The position numbers and the translations under genes are program-made. A DNA stretch of 64,000 bases. Source: JACQAP01 sp035275265. GTDB lineage: Bacteria > Pseudomonadota > Gammaproteobacteria > Burkholderiales > JACQAP01. The notes below the pieces were generated by a model. It worked only from the letters and a program-made list of their open reading frames with translations. It was not told where the DNA came from and searched no databases. Positions within the stretch are counted from its first letter, which is position 1. Every line of letters begins with the position of its first letter. This document shows, one piece after another, positions 1 through 8,532 of this stretch. The DNA is taken from assembly GCA_035275265.1 (NCBI GenBank), contig DATENC010000006.1, positions 430,315 through 494,314 of the forward strand. The letters are read 5' to 3'.

Positions 1-259
1 GATCGAGCTCGAGCCGGTATTGTCGGAGACCGAGCAGCAAGCCAAAGTGTCGCGCGACCTGTGGCACCTCGGACTTGCGGACGAGGTGAACCTCAAGGGC
101 ATGATCGAGAGGCACGCGCGCGCGACCGGGAGCCACCGCGCGCGGGAGATCCTGGATAAATGGGCCGAGTACCGGCTGCGCTTTGTGAAAGTCTTCCCGA
201 AGGAATACAAGCGCGCGCTCGGCGAGATTGCCGCAGCGGGGCGAAAGTCCGCCGCATAA
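1..259 (+). CDS. gltB: Glutamate synthase large subunit, C-terminal end (partial)
   Basis: The reading frame is open from the window edge (codons from base 2) to TAA at 257-259, so only about the last 85 residues are present. They resemble the C-terminal tail of the large (alpha) subunit of NADPH glutamate synthase, with a HARATGS segment followed by a WAEYR...FVKVFP motif. The family transfers the amide of glutamine to 2-oxoglutarate in the cytoplasm, with electrons supplied by GltD, whose gene lies 68 bases downstream. The synthase core is outside the window. The call rests on the tail plus the adjacent gltD. Confidence 0.85.
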   Translation, partial: IELEPVLSETEQQAKVSRDLWHLGLADEVNLKGMIERHARATGSHRAREILDKWAEYRLRFVKVFPKEYKRALGEIAAAGRKSAA

Positions 260-266
260 ACTGCTT

Positions 267-304
267 AGACGCGCGCGGCGGCCTAACGGCCGCCGCGCGC
301 GTCT
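267..304. other. 17-bp perfect GC-rich hairpin between gltB and gltD
   Basis: A 17-base arm (267-283) pairs perfectly with 288-304 around a TAAC loop. No T-run follows, so it does not look like a classic intrinsic terminator. It sits in the 68-base gap between two genes whose products form one enzyme. A role in mRNA processing, stability or differential expression is inferred. Confidence 0.7.
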
Positions 305-327
305 GCGCCTAGCACATTCGAATCAAT

Positions 328-1791
328 ATGGGAAAAATCACTGGTTTCATGGAATACCAGCGCCTCGAGGAGCCGCATGAGGCCACGGAGGACCGCAAGA
401 AGCACTACCGTGAGTTCTATGCACGCCTGTCGGACAAGGCGGCCGCGACTCAGGGTGCGCGCTGCATGGATTGCGGCATTCCGTTCTGCATGTCGGGCTG
501 TCCAGTCAACAACATCATTCCGGACTGGAACGACTTGGTCTATCGCCAAGACTGGAAGAAAGCGATCGAGGTGCTGCACTCGACCAACAACTTCCCTGAG
601 TTCACCGGCCGCATCTGCCCTGCGCCGTGCGAGGAAGCGTGCGTGCTGCGCATCAACGCCGATGCCGTCAGCATCAAGTCGATCGAGCACGCGATCATCG
701 ACAAAGCGTGGGAGGAAGGCTGGGTGCCCCCGCAACCGGCGGCGCACAAGACCGGCAAGAAAGTCGCGGTGGTCGGTTCGGGCGGCGCAGGGCTCGCTTG
801 TGCGCAGCAGCTCGCCCGCAGCGGACACGAGGTCACGATATTCGAGAAGAGCGACCGCATCGGCGGGCTGTTGCGCTACGGCATTCCCGACTTCAAGCTC
901 GACAAGAGCGTTATTGACCGGCGCCTCGATCAGTTACGCGCCGAGGGTGTCACGTTCCGCGCAAGGGTATTCGTCGGCGTGCAGCCGCCAGGCAGGGGTC
1001 TGGTAAGCGATGCGAGTGAAAGCATCGCCCCGGAGAACATGATGGCCGAGTTCGATGCCGTGGTGCTTGCCGGAGGCGCCGAGCAGCCGCGCGACCTTCC
1101 GATCCCTGGCCGCAGCCTTGACGGCGTTCATTTCGCGATGGAGTTCCTGCCGCTACAGAACAAGCGAGTCGCCGGCGACACCATGGTCCCGGAGTTATGG
1201 GCGACCAACAAGCATGTGGTGATCATCGGCGGCGGTGACACCGGCTCGGACTGTGTCGGCACGTCCAACCGGCACCGCGCACGTTCGGTCAAGCAGTTCG
1301 AATTGCTGCCGATGCCTCCAGATGTCGAGCGTAATCCGGTGTGGCCGTACTGGCCGACCAGGTTGCGCACCTCGTCTTCGCACGAGGAGGGCGTGAAACG
1401 CGACTGGTCGATTGCGACCAAAGAATTTGTTGGAAGCAACAATCGCGTTACCGGCCTGAAGGCAGTTCGCCTGGAGTGGAAGGACGGCAAGCCGCATGAG
1501 GTACCGGGCTCACAGTTCGAAATGCCCGCCGATCTGGTGCTGCTGGCGATGGGCTTCGTTTCGCCCCTGCAGTCGATGCTCGACGAATTTGGCGTCGAAA
1601 AGGACGCGCGCAACAACGTCAAAGCCGACACCGAGGGCCCCAAGGCATACGCGACTTCGGTGCCGAAGGTGTTTGCCGCGGGAGACATGCGTCGCGGCCA
1701 GTCGCTGGTAGTGTGGGCGATTCGCGAAGGGCGCCAGTGCGCGCGCGCTGTTGATGAATTCCTGATGGGAAGTTCGGATCTACCGCGCTGA
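328..1791 (+). CDS. gltD: Glutamate synthase small subunit
   Basis: A 487-residue protein of the usual GltD length. It supplies electrons from NADPH through FAD and iron-sulfur clusters to the large subunit for making glutamate from glutamine and 2-oxoglutarate. Visible features are N-terminal cluster cysteines (C46, C49, C54, C58, then C97, C101, C105), a FAD Rossmann motif VVGSGGAGLA near residue 150, and a second dinucleotide motif IIGGGDTGSD near residue 300. The ATG at 328 gives the standard N-terminus MGKITGFMEY. It follows gltB in the usual order, separated by a strong hairpin. Confidence 0.97.
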   Translation: MGKITGFMEYQRLEEPHEATEDRKKHYREFYARLSDKAAATQGARCMDCGIPFCMSGCPVNNIIPDWNDLVYRQDWKKAIEVLHSTNNFPEFTGRICPAPCEEACVLRINADAVSIKSIEHAIIDKAWEEGWVPPQPAAHKTGKKVAVVGSGGAGLACAQQLARSGHEVTIFEKSDRIGGLLRYGIPDFKLDKSVIDRRLDQLRAEGVTFRARVFVGVQPPGRGLVSDASESIAPENMMAEFDAVVLAGGAEQPRDLPIPGRSLDGVHFAMEFLPLQNKRVAGDTMVPELWATNKHVVIIGGGDTGSDCVGTSNRHRARSVKQFELLPMPPDVERNPVWPYWPTRLRTSSSHEEGVKRDWSIATKEFVGSNNRVTGLKAVRLEWKDGKPHEVPGSQFEMPADLVLLAMGFVSPLQSMLDEFGVEKDARNNVKADTEGPKAYATSVPKVFAAGDMRRGQSLVVWAIREGRQCARAVDEFLMGSSDLPR

Positions 1792-1834
1792 AAGCCCTTC
1801 TTGGTGGTCAGGGGCACACAGGCGGAGTAGGCGA

Positions 1835-2896
1835 ATGTCCAAGCCAAAGAACGATTCGTTCATCCGCGCTTTGCTGCGCGAGCCGACTCCGTACACGCCC
1901 GTCTGGATGATGCGTCAGGCCGGCCGCTATCTTCCCGAGTACAACCGGACCAGAGCGCAGGCAGGCAGTTTCCTGGACCTATGCAAGAACCCTGACCTTG
2001 CAACCGAAGTCACTTTGCAACCGCTGGCGCGCTTTCCTCTCGATGCAGCAATCCTGTTCTCCGACATACTCACCATCCCCGATGCAATGGGACTTGGGCT
2101 CTCCTTTGCCGAAGGCGAAGGGCCGCGTTTCGAGCGTCCGCTTCGCGACGAGCGGGAAATCCGCAATCTCATGGTTCCCGAACCCGACGTTCACTTGCGC
2201 TATGTACTCGATTCGATTTCGAGAATCCGTAAAGCGCTCGCGGGCGCAGTCCCGTTGATCGGGTTCTCCGGCAGTCCGTTCACGCTCGCCTGCTACATGA
2301 TCGAAGGTCGCGGCGGGTCGGATTTCCACCAAACGAAGCGCATGCTCTATCAGCGCCCGGAGCTGCTCCATCACATCCTCGACATCAATGCCCGCGCAGT
2401 CTCAGCCTACCTGAATGCCCAGATCGACGCGGGCGCGCAGGCAGTTATGCTGTTCGACACCTGGGGCGGGATGCTATCCGGGGAGGCTTTTCACGAATTC
2501 TCGCTGCGCTACATCGAGCACGTGTTCGCACAGCTGCGGCGCGAATATGACGGCCAGCGGGTACCGCGCATCGTCTTCACCAAAGGGGGCGGACAGTGGC
2601 TCGAGAGCCTCGCGCATTGCGGTGCCGATGCGGTGGGCCTCGACTGGACAACAGACATTGGCACGGCGCGGACCCGGGTCGGCGATCGTGTGGCTCTGCA
2701 AGGAAATCTTGATCCGGCCGTACTGCTCTCTTCGCCGGAGGTCATAAGTCGCGAAGCCAACAAAATTCTTGCGGGATACGGCCATGGCAATGGTCACGTT
2801 TTCAATCTTGGCCATGGGGTGTCCCCCATCACGCCCCCGGAGCACGTTGCCGTGTTGGTCGAAACGGTGCACTTGGGAAGTCCGCAATTTCACTAG
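1835..2896 (+). CDS. hemE: Uroporphyrinogen decarboxylase
   Basis: 353 residues, typical for HemE. It removes four carboxyl groups from uroporphyrinogen III to give coproporphyrinogen III in heme synthesis, in the cytoplasm. The N-terminal signature MMRQAGRYLPEYN and the second signature GFSGSPFTLACYMIEG are both intact, and the C-terminal NLGHGV motif is present. The gene lies 43 bases after gltD and could be co-transcribed with it. Other heme genes are elsewhere in this window (hemA near 25 kb, hemCDXY near 55-58 kb). Confidence 0.97.
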   Translation: MSKPKNDSFIRALLREPTPYTPVWMMRQAGRYLPEYNRTRAQAGSFLDLCKNPDLATEVTLQPLARFPLDAAILFSDILTIPDAMGLGLSFAEGEGPRFERPLRDEREIRNLMVPEPDVHLRYVLDSISRIRKALAGAVPLIGFSGSPFTLACYMIEGRGGSDFHQTKRMLYQRPELLHHILDINARAVSAYLNAQIDAGAQAVMLFDTWGGMLSGEAFHEFSLRYIEHVFAQLRREYDGQRVPRIVFTKGGGQWLESLAHCGADAVGLDWTTDIGTARTRVGDRVALQGNLDPAVLLSSPEVISREANKILAGYGHGNGHVFNLGHGVSPITPPEHVAVLVETVHLGSPQFH

Positions 2897-2900
2897 GTTT

Positions 2901-2957
2901 GCAGGGGGCACCCTGCCGAATCCCAGTATTTATGCACAATTCGGCAGGATCCCCTGC
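2901..2957. other. Large imperfect hairpin downstream of hemE
   Basis: An inner 10-bp stem (2912-2921 with 2939-2948, 17-base loop) is extended by an outer 7-bp stem (2901-2907 with 2951-2957), separated by a small internal loop. It begins 4 bases after the hemE stop. There is no downstream T-run, so it may protect the mRNA 3' end or act as a weak terminator rather than a standard Rho-independent one. Confidence 0.55.
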
Positions 2958-3108
2958 GTAGATTCAGGCGTAGTAAGGCTTTCCGGAGGCCTGCCTACTA
3001 ACCTATTGAAAGATGGAATAAATTTAGACTAGACGGCGCAAACCCCGCGCCTGATCCGGGTTTCGGGCGGATTTCAGACGAGGCTTGCCGCCAATTTAAT
3101 CAACAGAT

Positions 3109-3117
3109 TTATCCACA
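3109..3117 (+). promoter_or_regulatory. Perfect DnaA-box sequence upstream of priA
   Basis: The nonamer TTATCCACA equals the high-affinity DnaA-box consensus. It lies in the 335-base hemE-priA gap in an AT-rich stretch, 115 bases upstream of the priA start. Only one such box was seen here, so an origin is not claimed. DnaA control of priA or chance are the alternatives. The rest of this gap holds the hairpin after hemE and two short palindromes; no gene was recognised. Confidence 0.4.
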
Positions 3118-3130
3118 GCCGACACGGGTT

Positions 3131-3147
3131 CGGAAAAAGCCTTTCCG
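3131..3147. other. Small perfect hairpin in the priA leader region
   Basis: Six-base arms CGGAAA and TTTCCG flank a 5-base spacer, about 85 bases upstream of the priA start. It may be structural or regulatory. A chance occurrence is quite possible at this length. Confidence 0.3.
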
Positions 3148-3166
3148 TGCAAGTCATTTAGGTGCG

Positions 3167-3182
3167 GTACCGTACACGGTAC
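3167..3182. promoter_or_regulatory. 16-bp palindrome upstream of priA
   Basis: Perfect 7-base arms GTACCGT and ACGGTAC around a 2-base centre, ending 49 bases before the priA ATG. The tight symmetry suits a dimeric protein operator better than an RNA hairpin. No regulator can be named from the sequence. Confidence 0.35.
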
Positions 3183-3231
3183 GCGAGAGGCCGGCGGTAA
3201 ACTTCAGCCTGGTTTTGCGTCGCAGATTTCA

Positions 3232-5406
3232 ATGACCATCGCAAGGGTAGCTCTCGACGTTCCACTAAAATCGCTGTTTGATTACCGCACGGGCGATGTC
3301 GCGCCGCTTCCCGGTCAACTGGTGGTCGTTCCCTTCGGCAGGCGCAGAGACGTCGGCGTGGTAGTGGAGCTCGCCGAACGTTCGGACATTTCCGATTCTC
3401 GACTGCGACGCATTGAACACAGCCTGCCGCTCGCACCGTTGCCTCAGGAACTGCTGGCCCTAACCCGGTTTTGCAGCGACTACTACCATTATCCCTTGGG
3501 TCGGGTGCTGCTTTCCGTGTTGCCGTCCGTCATCAGGCGTGCCAATTACATTGGACCAACGCGCCAATGGGAGTACGTGCTCACACGTAGAGGGCGCGAG
3601 TTGCATCCTGATAGTTTTCGGCCAGCGGCGTTGGTGAAGCGCCGTCTGCTTGCAGCGCTATCGACGTCGGCGGCGCTTGGACATGCGCAAGCGCGAAGCC
3701 TTTCGGCCCGGGCACCGGCGTTGCTGCAACAGTGGATGGAAGCGGGATGGGTCGAAAAACGACCGGCTTCCGTGCCGGCTACGACGGGGTCGCTGTCCGA
3801 GCAAGGTCCGGAACTGACACACGAACAACGCGAGGCAGTGGACCGCGTATCGGCAACGTTCGGAACATTCTCGCCCTGGCTGATGCACGGCGTCACGGGC
3901 AGCGGCAAGACCGAGGTGTACTTTCGCCTGATCGAGATTGCAATAGCACGCGGCTCGCAATCGCTGCTGATGGTTCCCGAGATCAATCTCACGCCGCAAC
4001 TGGAGGCACGGTTTATCCGGCGTTTTCCCGGAGTAAGTCTCGTCAGCCTTCATAGTGGCTTGTCGGAGGGCGAGCGTTGTGAGCGTTGGTTGGCGGCGCT
4101 TACAGGCGATGCGCAGGTCGTGCTTGGAACGCGGTTGTCGGTGTTCACGCCGCTGCCGCGGCTTGGGTTGGTGATCGTGGACGAGGAACACGACGTTTCC
4201 TTCAAGCAACACGAAGGACTTCGTTATTCGGCACGCGATCTTGCCGTTTTCAGGGCGCGGCAACGCCGCGTGCCGATCGTGCTTGGTTCGGCCACGCCCG
4301 CGCTCGAAAGCTACCTAAACGCCCGCAACGGGCGCTTCGGCAGTCTTCACCTGAGCACACGTCCAGCTGCCAGCCCACCGCAAATCCGGCTGATCGAAAC
4401 CCGCGCTGCACATCAGACGCACGGCATGTCGGACCCGTTGTTGCAGGCAATACGCGAACGCCTGGTGCGCGGCGAGCAGAGCCTCGTGTTCCTGAATCGC
4501 CGAGGTTTTGCACCGGCAATGTTGTGTGGGGCATGCGGCTGGACCGCGCAGTGCAGCCGTTGCGCAGCGCGTCTGGTATGGCATTTGCGCGGAGCGCGGT
4601 TGCGATGTCACTACTGTGGACACGAAGAACCTCTGCCGCCGGCGTGTCCCGACTGCGGCAATCTGGATCTGAAGGGCCTGGGACAAGGTACTCAGCGTCT
4701 CGAACAGGCGCTCGCCGGAATTTTTCCCGACGCGCGCATTCTTCGTATCGACCGCGACAGCACCCGCCACAAGCGGTCCTGGGAGGTCATGAGAGATGAC
4801 ATCCAGGAGGGACGTGTCAACATTCTGGTGGGCACGCAGATGCTGGCAAAGGGGCACGACTTTCCGAAACTGACGCTGGTTGCCGTCGTCAACCCAGACA
4901 GCGCGTTGTTTTCTGCCGATTTCCGTGCAGCTGAAAAGTTGTTGCAGCAATTGATACAGGTGACCGGCCGCGCCGGCCGCGCCGACCTGCCCGGCGAGGC
5001 GCTGGTGCAAACGCAGTTTCCCGCACATCCTTTGTATCAAGCGCTGGTGCGTCAGGACTACCGGGCTTTCGCGGAAGAACTGCTAGCGGAACGCAAACGC
5101 AGCGGCTTTCCTCCGTTCGTGTATCAGGCGCTGTTGCGTGCAGAGGCGCTCAGAGAGGGAGCCGTGACGGATTTTCTGGCGCAGGCAGTTCGCAGCGCTT
5201 CGGGTCACGACAAAGCCGTGACGCTGTACGACCCAGTGCCCGCTGCAATCCCGCGGGTTGCCGGCCACCATCGCGCCCACCTGCTCGTGCAGTCCCCTGC
5301 GCGCGGGGCACTGCAGCGCTTCCTGGCGAACTGGGTCCCGGCGCTCTCGCAGAAGAAAGCGGGCCGGGTGCGCTGGTCGATCGACATCGATCCGCTCGAG
5401 TTGTGA
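3232..5406 (+). CDS. priA: Primosomal protein N' (replication restart helicase)
   Basis: 724 residues, the normal length for PriA, a 3'-5' superfamily 2 DNA helicase that reloads the replisome at stalled forks. The N-terminal DNA-binding domain is followed by a Walker A motif GVTGSGKTE (K226), Walker B DEEH (317-320) and a zinc-binding insert made of several CxxC pairs (CGACG, CSRC, CHYC, CPDC) in the middle of the protein. The ATG at 3232 gives the family-like N-terminus MTIARVALDVPL. Upstream lies a 335-base gap with a DnaA-box match and palindromes; argS follows 55 bases downstream. Confidence 0.97.
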   Translation: MTIARVALDVPLKSLFDYRTGDVAPLPGQLVVVPFGRRRDVGVVVELAERSDISDSRLRRIEHSLPLAPLPQELLALTRFCSDYYHYPLGRVLLSVLPSVIRRANYIGPTRQWEYVLTRRGRELHPDSFRPAALVKRRLLAALSTSAALGHAQARSLSARAPALLQQWMEAGWVEKRPASVPATTGSLSEQGPELTHEQREAVDRVSATFGTFSPWLMHGVTGSGKTEVYFRLIEIAIARGSQSLLMVPEINLTPQLEARFIRRFPGVSLVSLHSGLSEGERCERWLAALTGDAQVVLGTRLSVFTPLPRLGLVIVDEEHDVSFKQHEGLRYSARDLAVFRARQRRVPIVLGSATPALESYLNARNGRFGSLHLSTRPAASPPQIRLIETRAAHQTHGMSDPLLQAIRERLVRGEQSLVFLNRRGFAPAMLCGACGWTAQCSRCAARLVWHLRGARLRCHYCGHEEPLPPACPDCGNLDLKGLGQGTQRLEQALAGIFPDARILRIDRDSTRHKRSWEVMRDDIQEGRVNILVGTQMLAKGHDFPKLTLVAVVNPDSALFSADFRAAEKLLQQLIQVTGRAGRADLPGEALVQTQFPAHPLYQALVRQDYRAFAEELLAERKRSGFPPFVYQALLRAEALREGAVTDFLAQAVRSASGHDKAVTLYDPVPAAIPRVAGHHRAHLLVQSPARGALQRFLANWVPALSQKKAGRVRWSIDIDPLEL

Positions 5407-5429
5407 GAAGTCGGGCGTGTCCGAGCCGG

Positions 5430-5435
5430 TATAAT
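5430..5435 (+). promoter_or_regulatory. Consensus -10 hexamer upstream of argS
   Basis: TATAAT lies 26 bases before the argS start codon. No good -35 is seen at 16-18 bases spacing, so this is a plausible but unproven promoter element for argS and the genes after it. Confidence 0.35.
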
Positions 5436-5461
5436 CGCGCTTTTTCCCGACGCCTCACGCA

Positions 5462-7207
5462 ATGAGCAACGCCCCCGCGCTGGATCTGCGCTCCCATTTT
5501 ACCGGGCTGTTGCGTTGCGCTCTCCTCGAGATTGCGCCCGACGCAGCCAGTCTGCCGCTGATACTGGAACGCCCCAAGTCCGCGCACCACGGCGACTACG
5601 CATGCAGCGTGGCGATGCAGCTGGCCAGGCCGATGAAGCGCAATCCGCGCGAAATCGCGCAGGCGCTGGTGAAGGCGTTGCCGGAATCCCCGTACCTCGA
5701 GAAGGCGGAGATCGCCGGTGCCGGCTTCGTCAATCTCTACCTCAAGCCTGCGGCCAAGCAACAGATAGTGCGCACGGTGCTTGTACAAGCCCATGCCTAC
5801 GGACATGTCAAATTCGGCGGTGGCAGGAAAGTACAGGTGGAATTCGTTTCTGCGAACCCGACCGGCCCGCTGCACGTGGGCCATGGCCGGGGCGCGGCTT
5901 TCGGCGCCAGCCTCGCGAGCCTCATGGAAGCTTCCGGGTTTGCCGTCACGCGCGAGTACTACATCAACGACGCCGGCCGACAGATGGACATCCTGGCGCT
6001 ATCGACCTGGCTGCGCTATCTGGAGATCGCTGGAGCGCGGTTGGAGTTTCCGGCGAACGCCTACCAGGGGGATTACGTCCGCGACATGGCGCGGCAAATG
6101 TTCGAGACGCAGGGCAAACGCTACTTCCAGCCGGTCGGTCCGCTGATGCACAATCTGCCGCACGCGGATAGCGATCCGGAGGCGCACCTCGACGGCCTGA
6201 TCGCAAACGCCAAGAGAAACCTTGGCTCAGACTACAATCATGTGCACGATTTTGTGCTCAACCAGCAACTCGGCGATTGCCGCAATGACCTTCACGAATT
6301 CGGCGTCGACTTCGATTCCTGGTTTTCGGAAAAATCATTGTTCGACTCCGGCATGGTGGCGCGCGCCGTCGAGCAGCTCGAGTCGATGGGGCATATCTAT
6401 CAGAAGGACGGGGCAAAATGGTTCCGGTCCACGACTTTTGGCGACGAGAAGGACCACGTAGTCCAGCGCGGCAATGGCCAGTACACCTACTTTGCGTCCG
6501 ACATCGCTTATCACCTCAACAAGTTTCAGCGCGGCTTCGATTTGCTGATCAACGTCTGGGGCGCCGACCATCACGGTCACATTGCACGGGTAAAAGGTGC
6601 ACTGAAGGCGTTGAAGCTCGACCCCGAGCATCTCACCATTGCGCTGGTACAGTTCGCGGTGCTCTACCGCGACGGCAAGAAGGTCTCCATGTCCACGCGC
6701 GCCGGCGAGTTCGTGACCTTGCGCGAGCTGCGCAAAGAGGTCGGCAACGACGCAGCGCGGTTTTTCTACGTGATGCGCAAGAGCGATCAGCATCTTGATT
6801 TCGACCTCGAACTAGCCAAGTCGCAGAGCAACGACAATCCGGTGTATTACATTCAGTACGCCCACGCGCGGGTGTGTTCGGTGCTGGAGCAATGGGGTGG
6901 TGACGCATCCACGCTGGTCAACGCGGACCCGCGGCCGCTCGTTGATGAACAGGAGCTCGAGATCCTGCAAAAGCTGCTGGAATTCCCGGAGACTATCGAG
7001 GGCGCGGCGCGGGACCTAGCGCCGCACCAACTGGCCTTCTACCTGAAAGAGCTGTCCGCCGCGTTCCACAGTTACTACAACTCGACCCGCATTCTGGTCG
7101 ATGACAAAAATATCCAATTGGCACGCCTGGCGCTGGCAAACGCAGTGAGACAGGTCCTTGCCAATAGTCTCGCGATACTCGGGGTCGGCGCCCCTGAGAA
7201 GATGTGA
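5462..7207 (+). CDS. argS: Arginyl-tRNA synthetase
   Basis: 581 residues. It charges tRNA-Arg with arginine using ATP. It is a class I synthetase: the HIGH-type motif reads HVGH (138-141) inside an SANPTGPLHVGHGRG context, and a KMSK-like segment KVSMS follows later. The C-terminal DALR-type anticodon-binding region is present (HSYYNSTRILVDD). It starts at ATG 5462 shortly after a TATAAT element. The SPOR protein and dsbA genes follow in the same direction, a common betaproteobacterial order. Confidence 0.97.
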   Translation: MSNAPALDLRSHFTGLLRCALLEIAPDAASLPLILERPKSAHHGDYACSVAMQLARPMKRNPREIAQALVKALPESPYLEKAEIAGAGFVNLYLKPAAKQQIVRTVLVQAHAYGHVKFGGGRKVQVEFVSANPTGPLHVGHGRGAAFGASLASLMEASGFAVTREYYINDAGRQMDILALSTWLRYLEIAGARLEFPANAYQGDYVRDMARQMFETQGKRYFQPVGPLMHNLPHADSDPEAHLDGLIANAKRNLGSDYNHVHDFVLNQQLGDCRNDLHEFGVDFDSWFSEKSLFDSGMVARAVEQLESMGHIYQKDGAKWFRSTTFGDEKDHVVQRGNGQYTYFASDIAYHLNKFQRGFDLLINVWGADHHGHIARVKGALKALKLDPEHLTIALVQFAVLYRDGKKVSMSTRAGEFVTLRELRKEVGNDAARFFYVMRKSDQHLDFDLELAKSQSNDNPVYYIQYAHARVCSVLEQWGGDASTLVNADPRPLVDEQELEILQKLLEFPETIEGAARDLAPHQLAFYLKELSAAFHSYYNSTRILVDDKNIQLARLALANAVRQVLANSLAILGVGAPEKM

Positions 7208-7243
7208 GCTTGCGTTCGAACCTCTGAGGTAAACTTCGATTCC

Positions 7244-7834
7244 ATGAGCCGTGACTACAAGAGCAGCGGGTCTGCCGCGTCCAATGCACGCGGCAATCCG
7301 ATGGGGGTCGGCATATTGATCGGGCTGTTGCTCGGTCTGTGCATTGCGCTCGCTGTGGCGCTGTACATCAACAAGGGCGCCAATCCATTCGTACAGAAAG
7401 CAAAACCGCCCGAGGCTGCTGGACGAGAAACACCCGCAGCCGAAACATCAAAGACACCGGCGTCAGCCGACAAGCAGACCAGGACCACCGAGGGCAAACC
7501 TCGCTTTGATTTCTACAAGATCCTGCCTGGCACCGAGGAAGCGATACCCGACAAAGAATTCAAACGCACGCAGCCGGCCTCAAACAGGGAAGTCTATTTT
7601 CTTCAGGTGGCGGCATTCCAGAACCCGACCGATGCGGACAATCTCAAGGCGCAACTTGCGCTTGCCGGGATCGAGGCGCAGATCCAGACTGCCACGCTGC
7701 CGGACGGCAGGGTATGGCACCGGGTCCGGGTAGGACCGTTCTCGAACAAGGATGAGTTGGGCAAATCGCGCGCCGCACTCAAGGAAAACAATCTTGAAGC
7801 GAACCTGATCAAGGTTCGCGAGTCGATCCAGTAA
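7244..7834 (+). CDS. SPOR-domain membrane protein
   Basis: 196 residues. A short cytoplasmic N-terminus is followed by one transmembrane helix (about residues 22-45, rich in G, L, I, A), a low-complexity Pro/Lys/Thr linker, and a C-terminal SPOR domain (about 118-190) with the YFLQVAAF...ADNLKAQL and VWHRVRVGPF pattern. SPOR domains bind denuded septal peptidoglycan, so a cell-division or envelope role is likely. It lies between argS and dsbA, as in related genomes. FtsN-like architecture is clear; identity with FtsN is not. Confidence 0.85.
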   Translation: MSRDYKSSGSAASNARGNPMGVGILIGLLLGLCIALAVALYINKGANPFVQKAKPPEAAGRETPAAETSKTPASADKQTRTTEGKPRFDFYKILPGTEEAIPDKEFKRTQPASNREVYFLQVAAFQNPTDADNLKAQLALAGIEAQIQTATLPDGRVWHRVRVGPFSNKDELGKSRAALKENNLEANLIKVRESIQ

Positions 7835-7859
7835 TCTCCAAACCGCTACGGGGATATTC

Positions 7860-8513
7860 ATGAACCGCTTTCACGCAGTGACGATCGTCGCGTTTGCTTT
7901 TCTAGGCATGGCATTCTCCCCTTCCGGGTTCGCCAAACCGACACCGGACGTCGAATACAAACTGATCAATCCGCCGCAACCGGTGGCAGGCAAAGGTGTT
8001 GAGGTATTGGAGTTTTTCAACTATGCCTGCTCGCACTGTTACGACTTCGAGCCGCTGCTTAAGTCGTGGCTCAAGAGCAAGCCCAAGGACGTGGAATTCC
8101 GCTACGTTCCTGCGGTGTTCAACGAGCGGATGTTGCCTCTGGCAAAGACTTATTACGCTCTCGAAGAGTTGGGATGGCTCGACAAACTGCACGACAGTGT
8201 CTACGAGGCGGTCCACGAGAAGCATCTTAATCTTGCCGACCGGGGTGTGATGATCAAGTGGATCACCGAACAGGGCGTCGATGCCAAGAAATTCGAGGCC
8301 AGCTACGACTCCTTCAGCGTCGATAGCAAGGCACAACGTGCGGGACAACTCACCCGCAACTACCGCATTACCGCCACACCCTACGTCGTGGTTGCGGGCA
8401 AATATCAGACCGCCCCTTCGCTGACCTTGCGTGCAGACGGCAACGTCGATCCCAACCGTTTTTTCCAGGTGCTCAACGACCTCGTCATCATGGGGCGGAG
8501 CGGCGCCAAGTAG
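7860..8513 (+). CDS. dsbA: Thiol:disulfide interchange protein DsbA-like (copy 1)
   Basis: 217 residues with an N-terminal Sec signal (hydrophobic stretch about 7-24, ending SGFA). A periplasmic thioredoxin-fold oxidase that places disulfides in exported proteins. The active site reads C57-S-H-C60 within FFNYACSHCYDFEP, followed by the DsbA helical insert and the cis-Pro loop TATPYVVV. The usual CPHC is replaced by CSHC, a common variant. Its re-oxidising partner DsbB is encoded at 39.3-39.8 kb. A second DsbA-like gene follows directly. Confidence 0.93.
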   Translation: MNRFHAVTIVAFAFLGMAFSPSGFAKPTPDVEYKLINPPQPVAGKGVEVLEFFNYACSHCYDFEPLLKSWLKSKPKDVEFRYVPAVFNERMLPLAKTYYALEELGWLDKLHDSVYEAVHEKHLNLADRGVMIKWITEQGVDAKKFEASYDSFSVDSKAQRAGQLTRNYRITATPYVVVAGKYQTAPSLTLRADGNVDPNRFFQVLNDLVIMGRSGAK

Positions 8514-8532
8514 GCTAGGAGCAGGCATTGAC

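Noticed and set aside
3001..3120. Possible replication origin near the DnaA box
   Set aside because: Only one DnaA box is visible, with no dnaA/dnaN genes and no cluster of boxes, so an origin is not supported.
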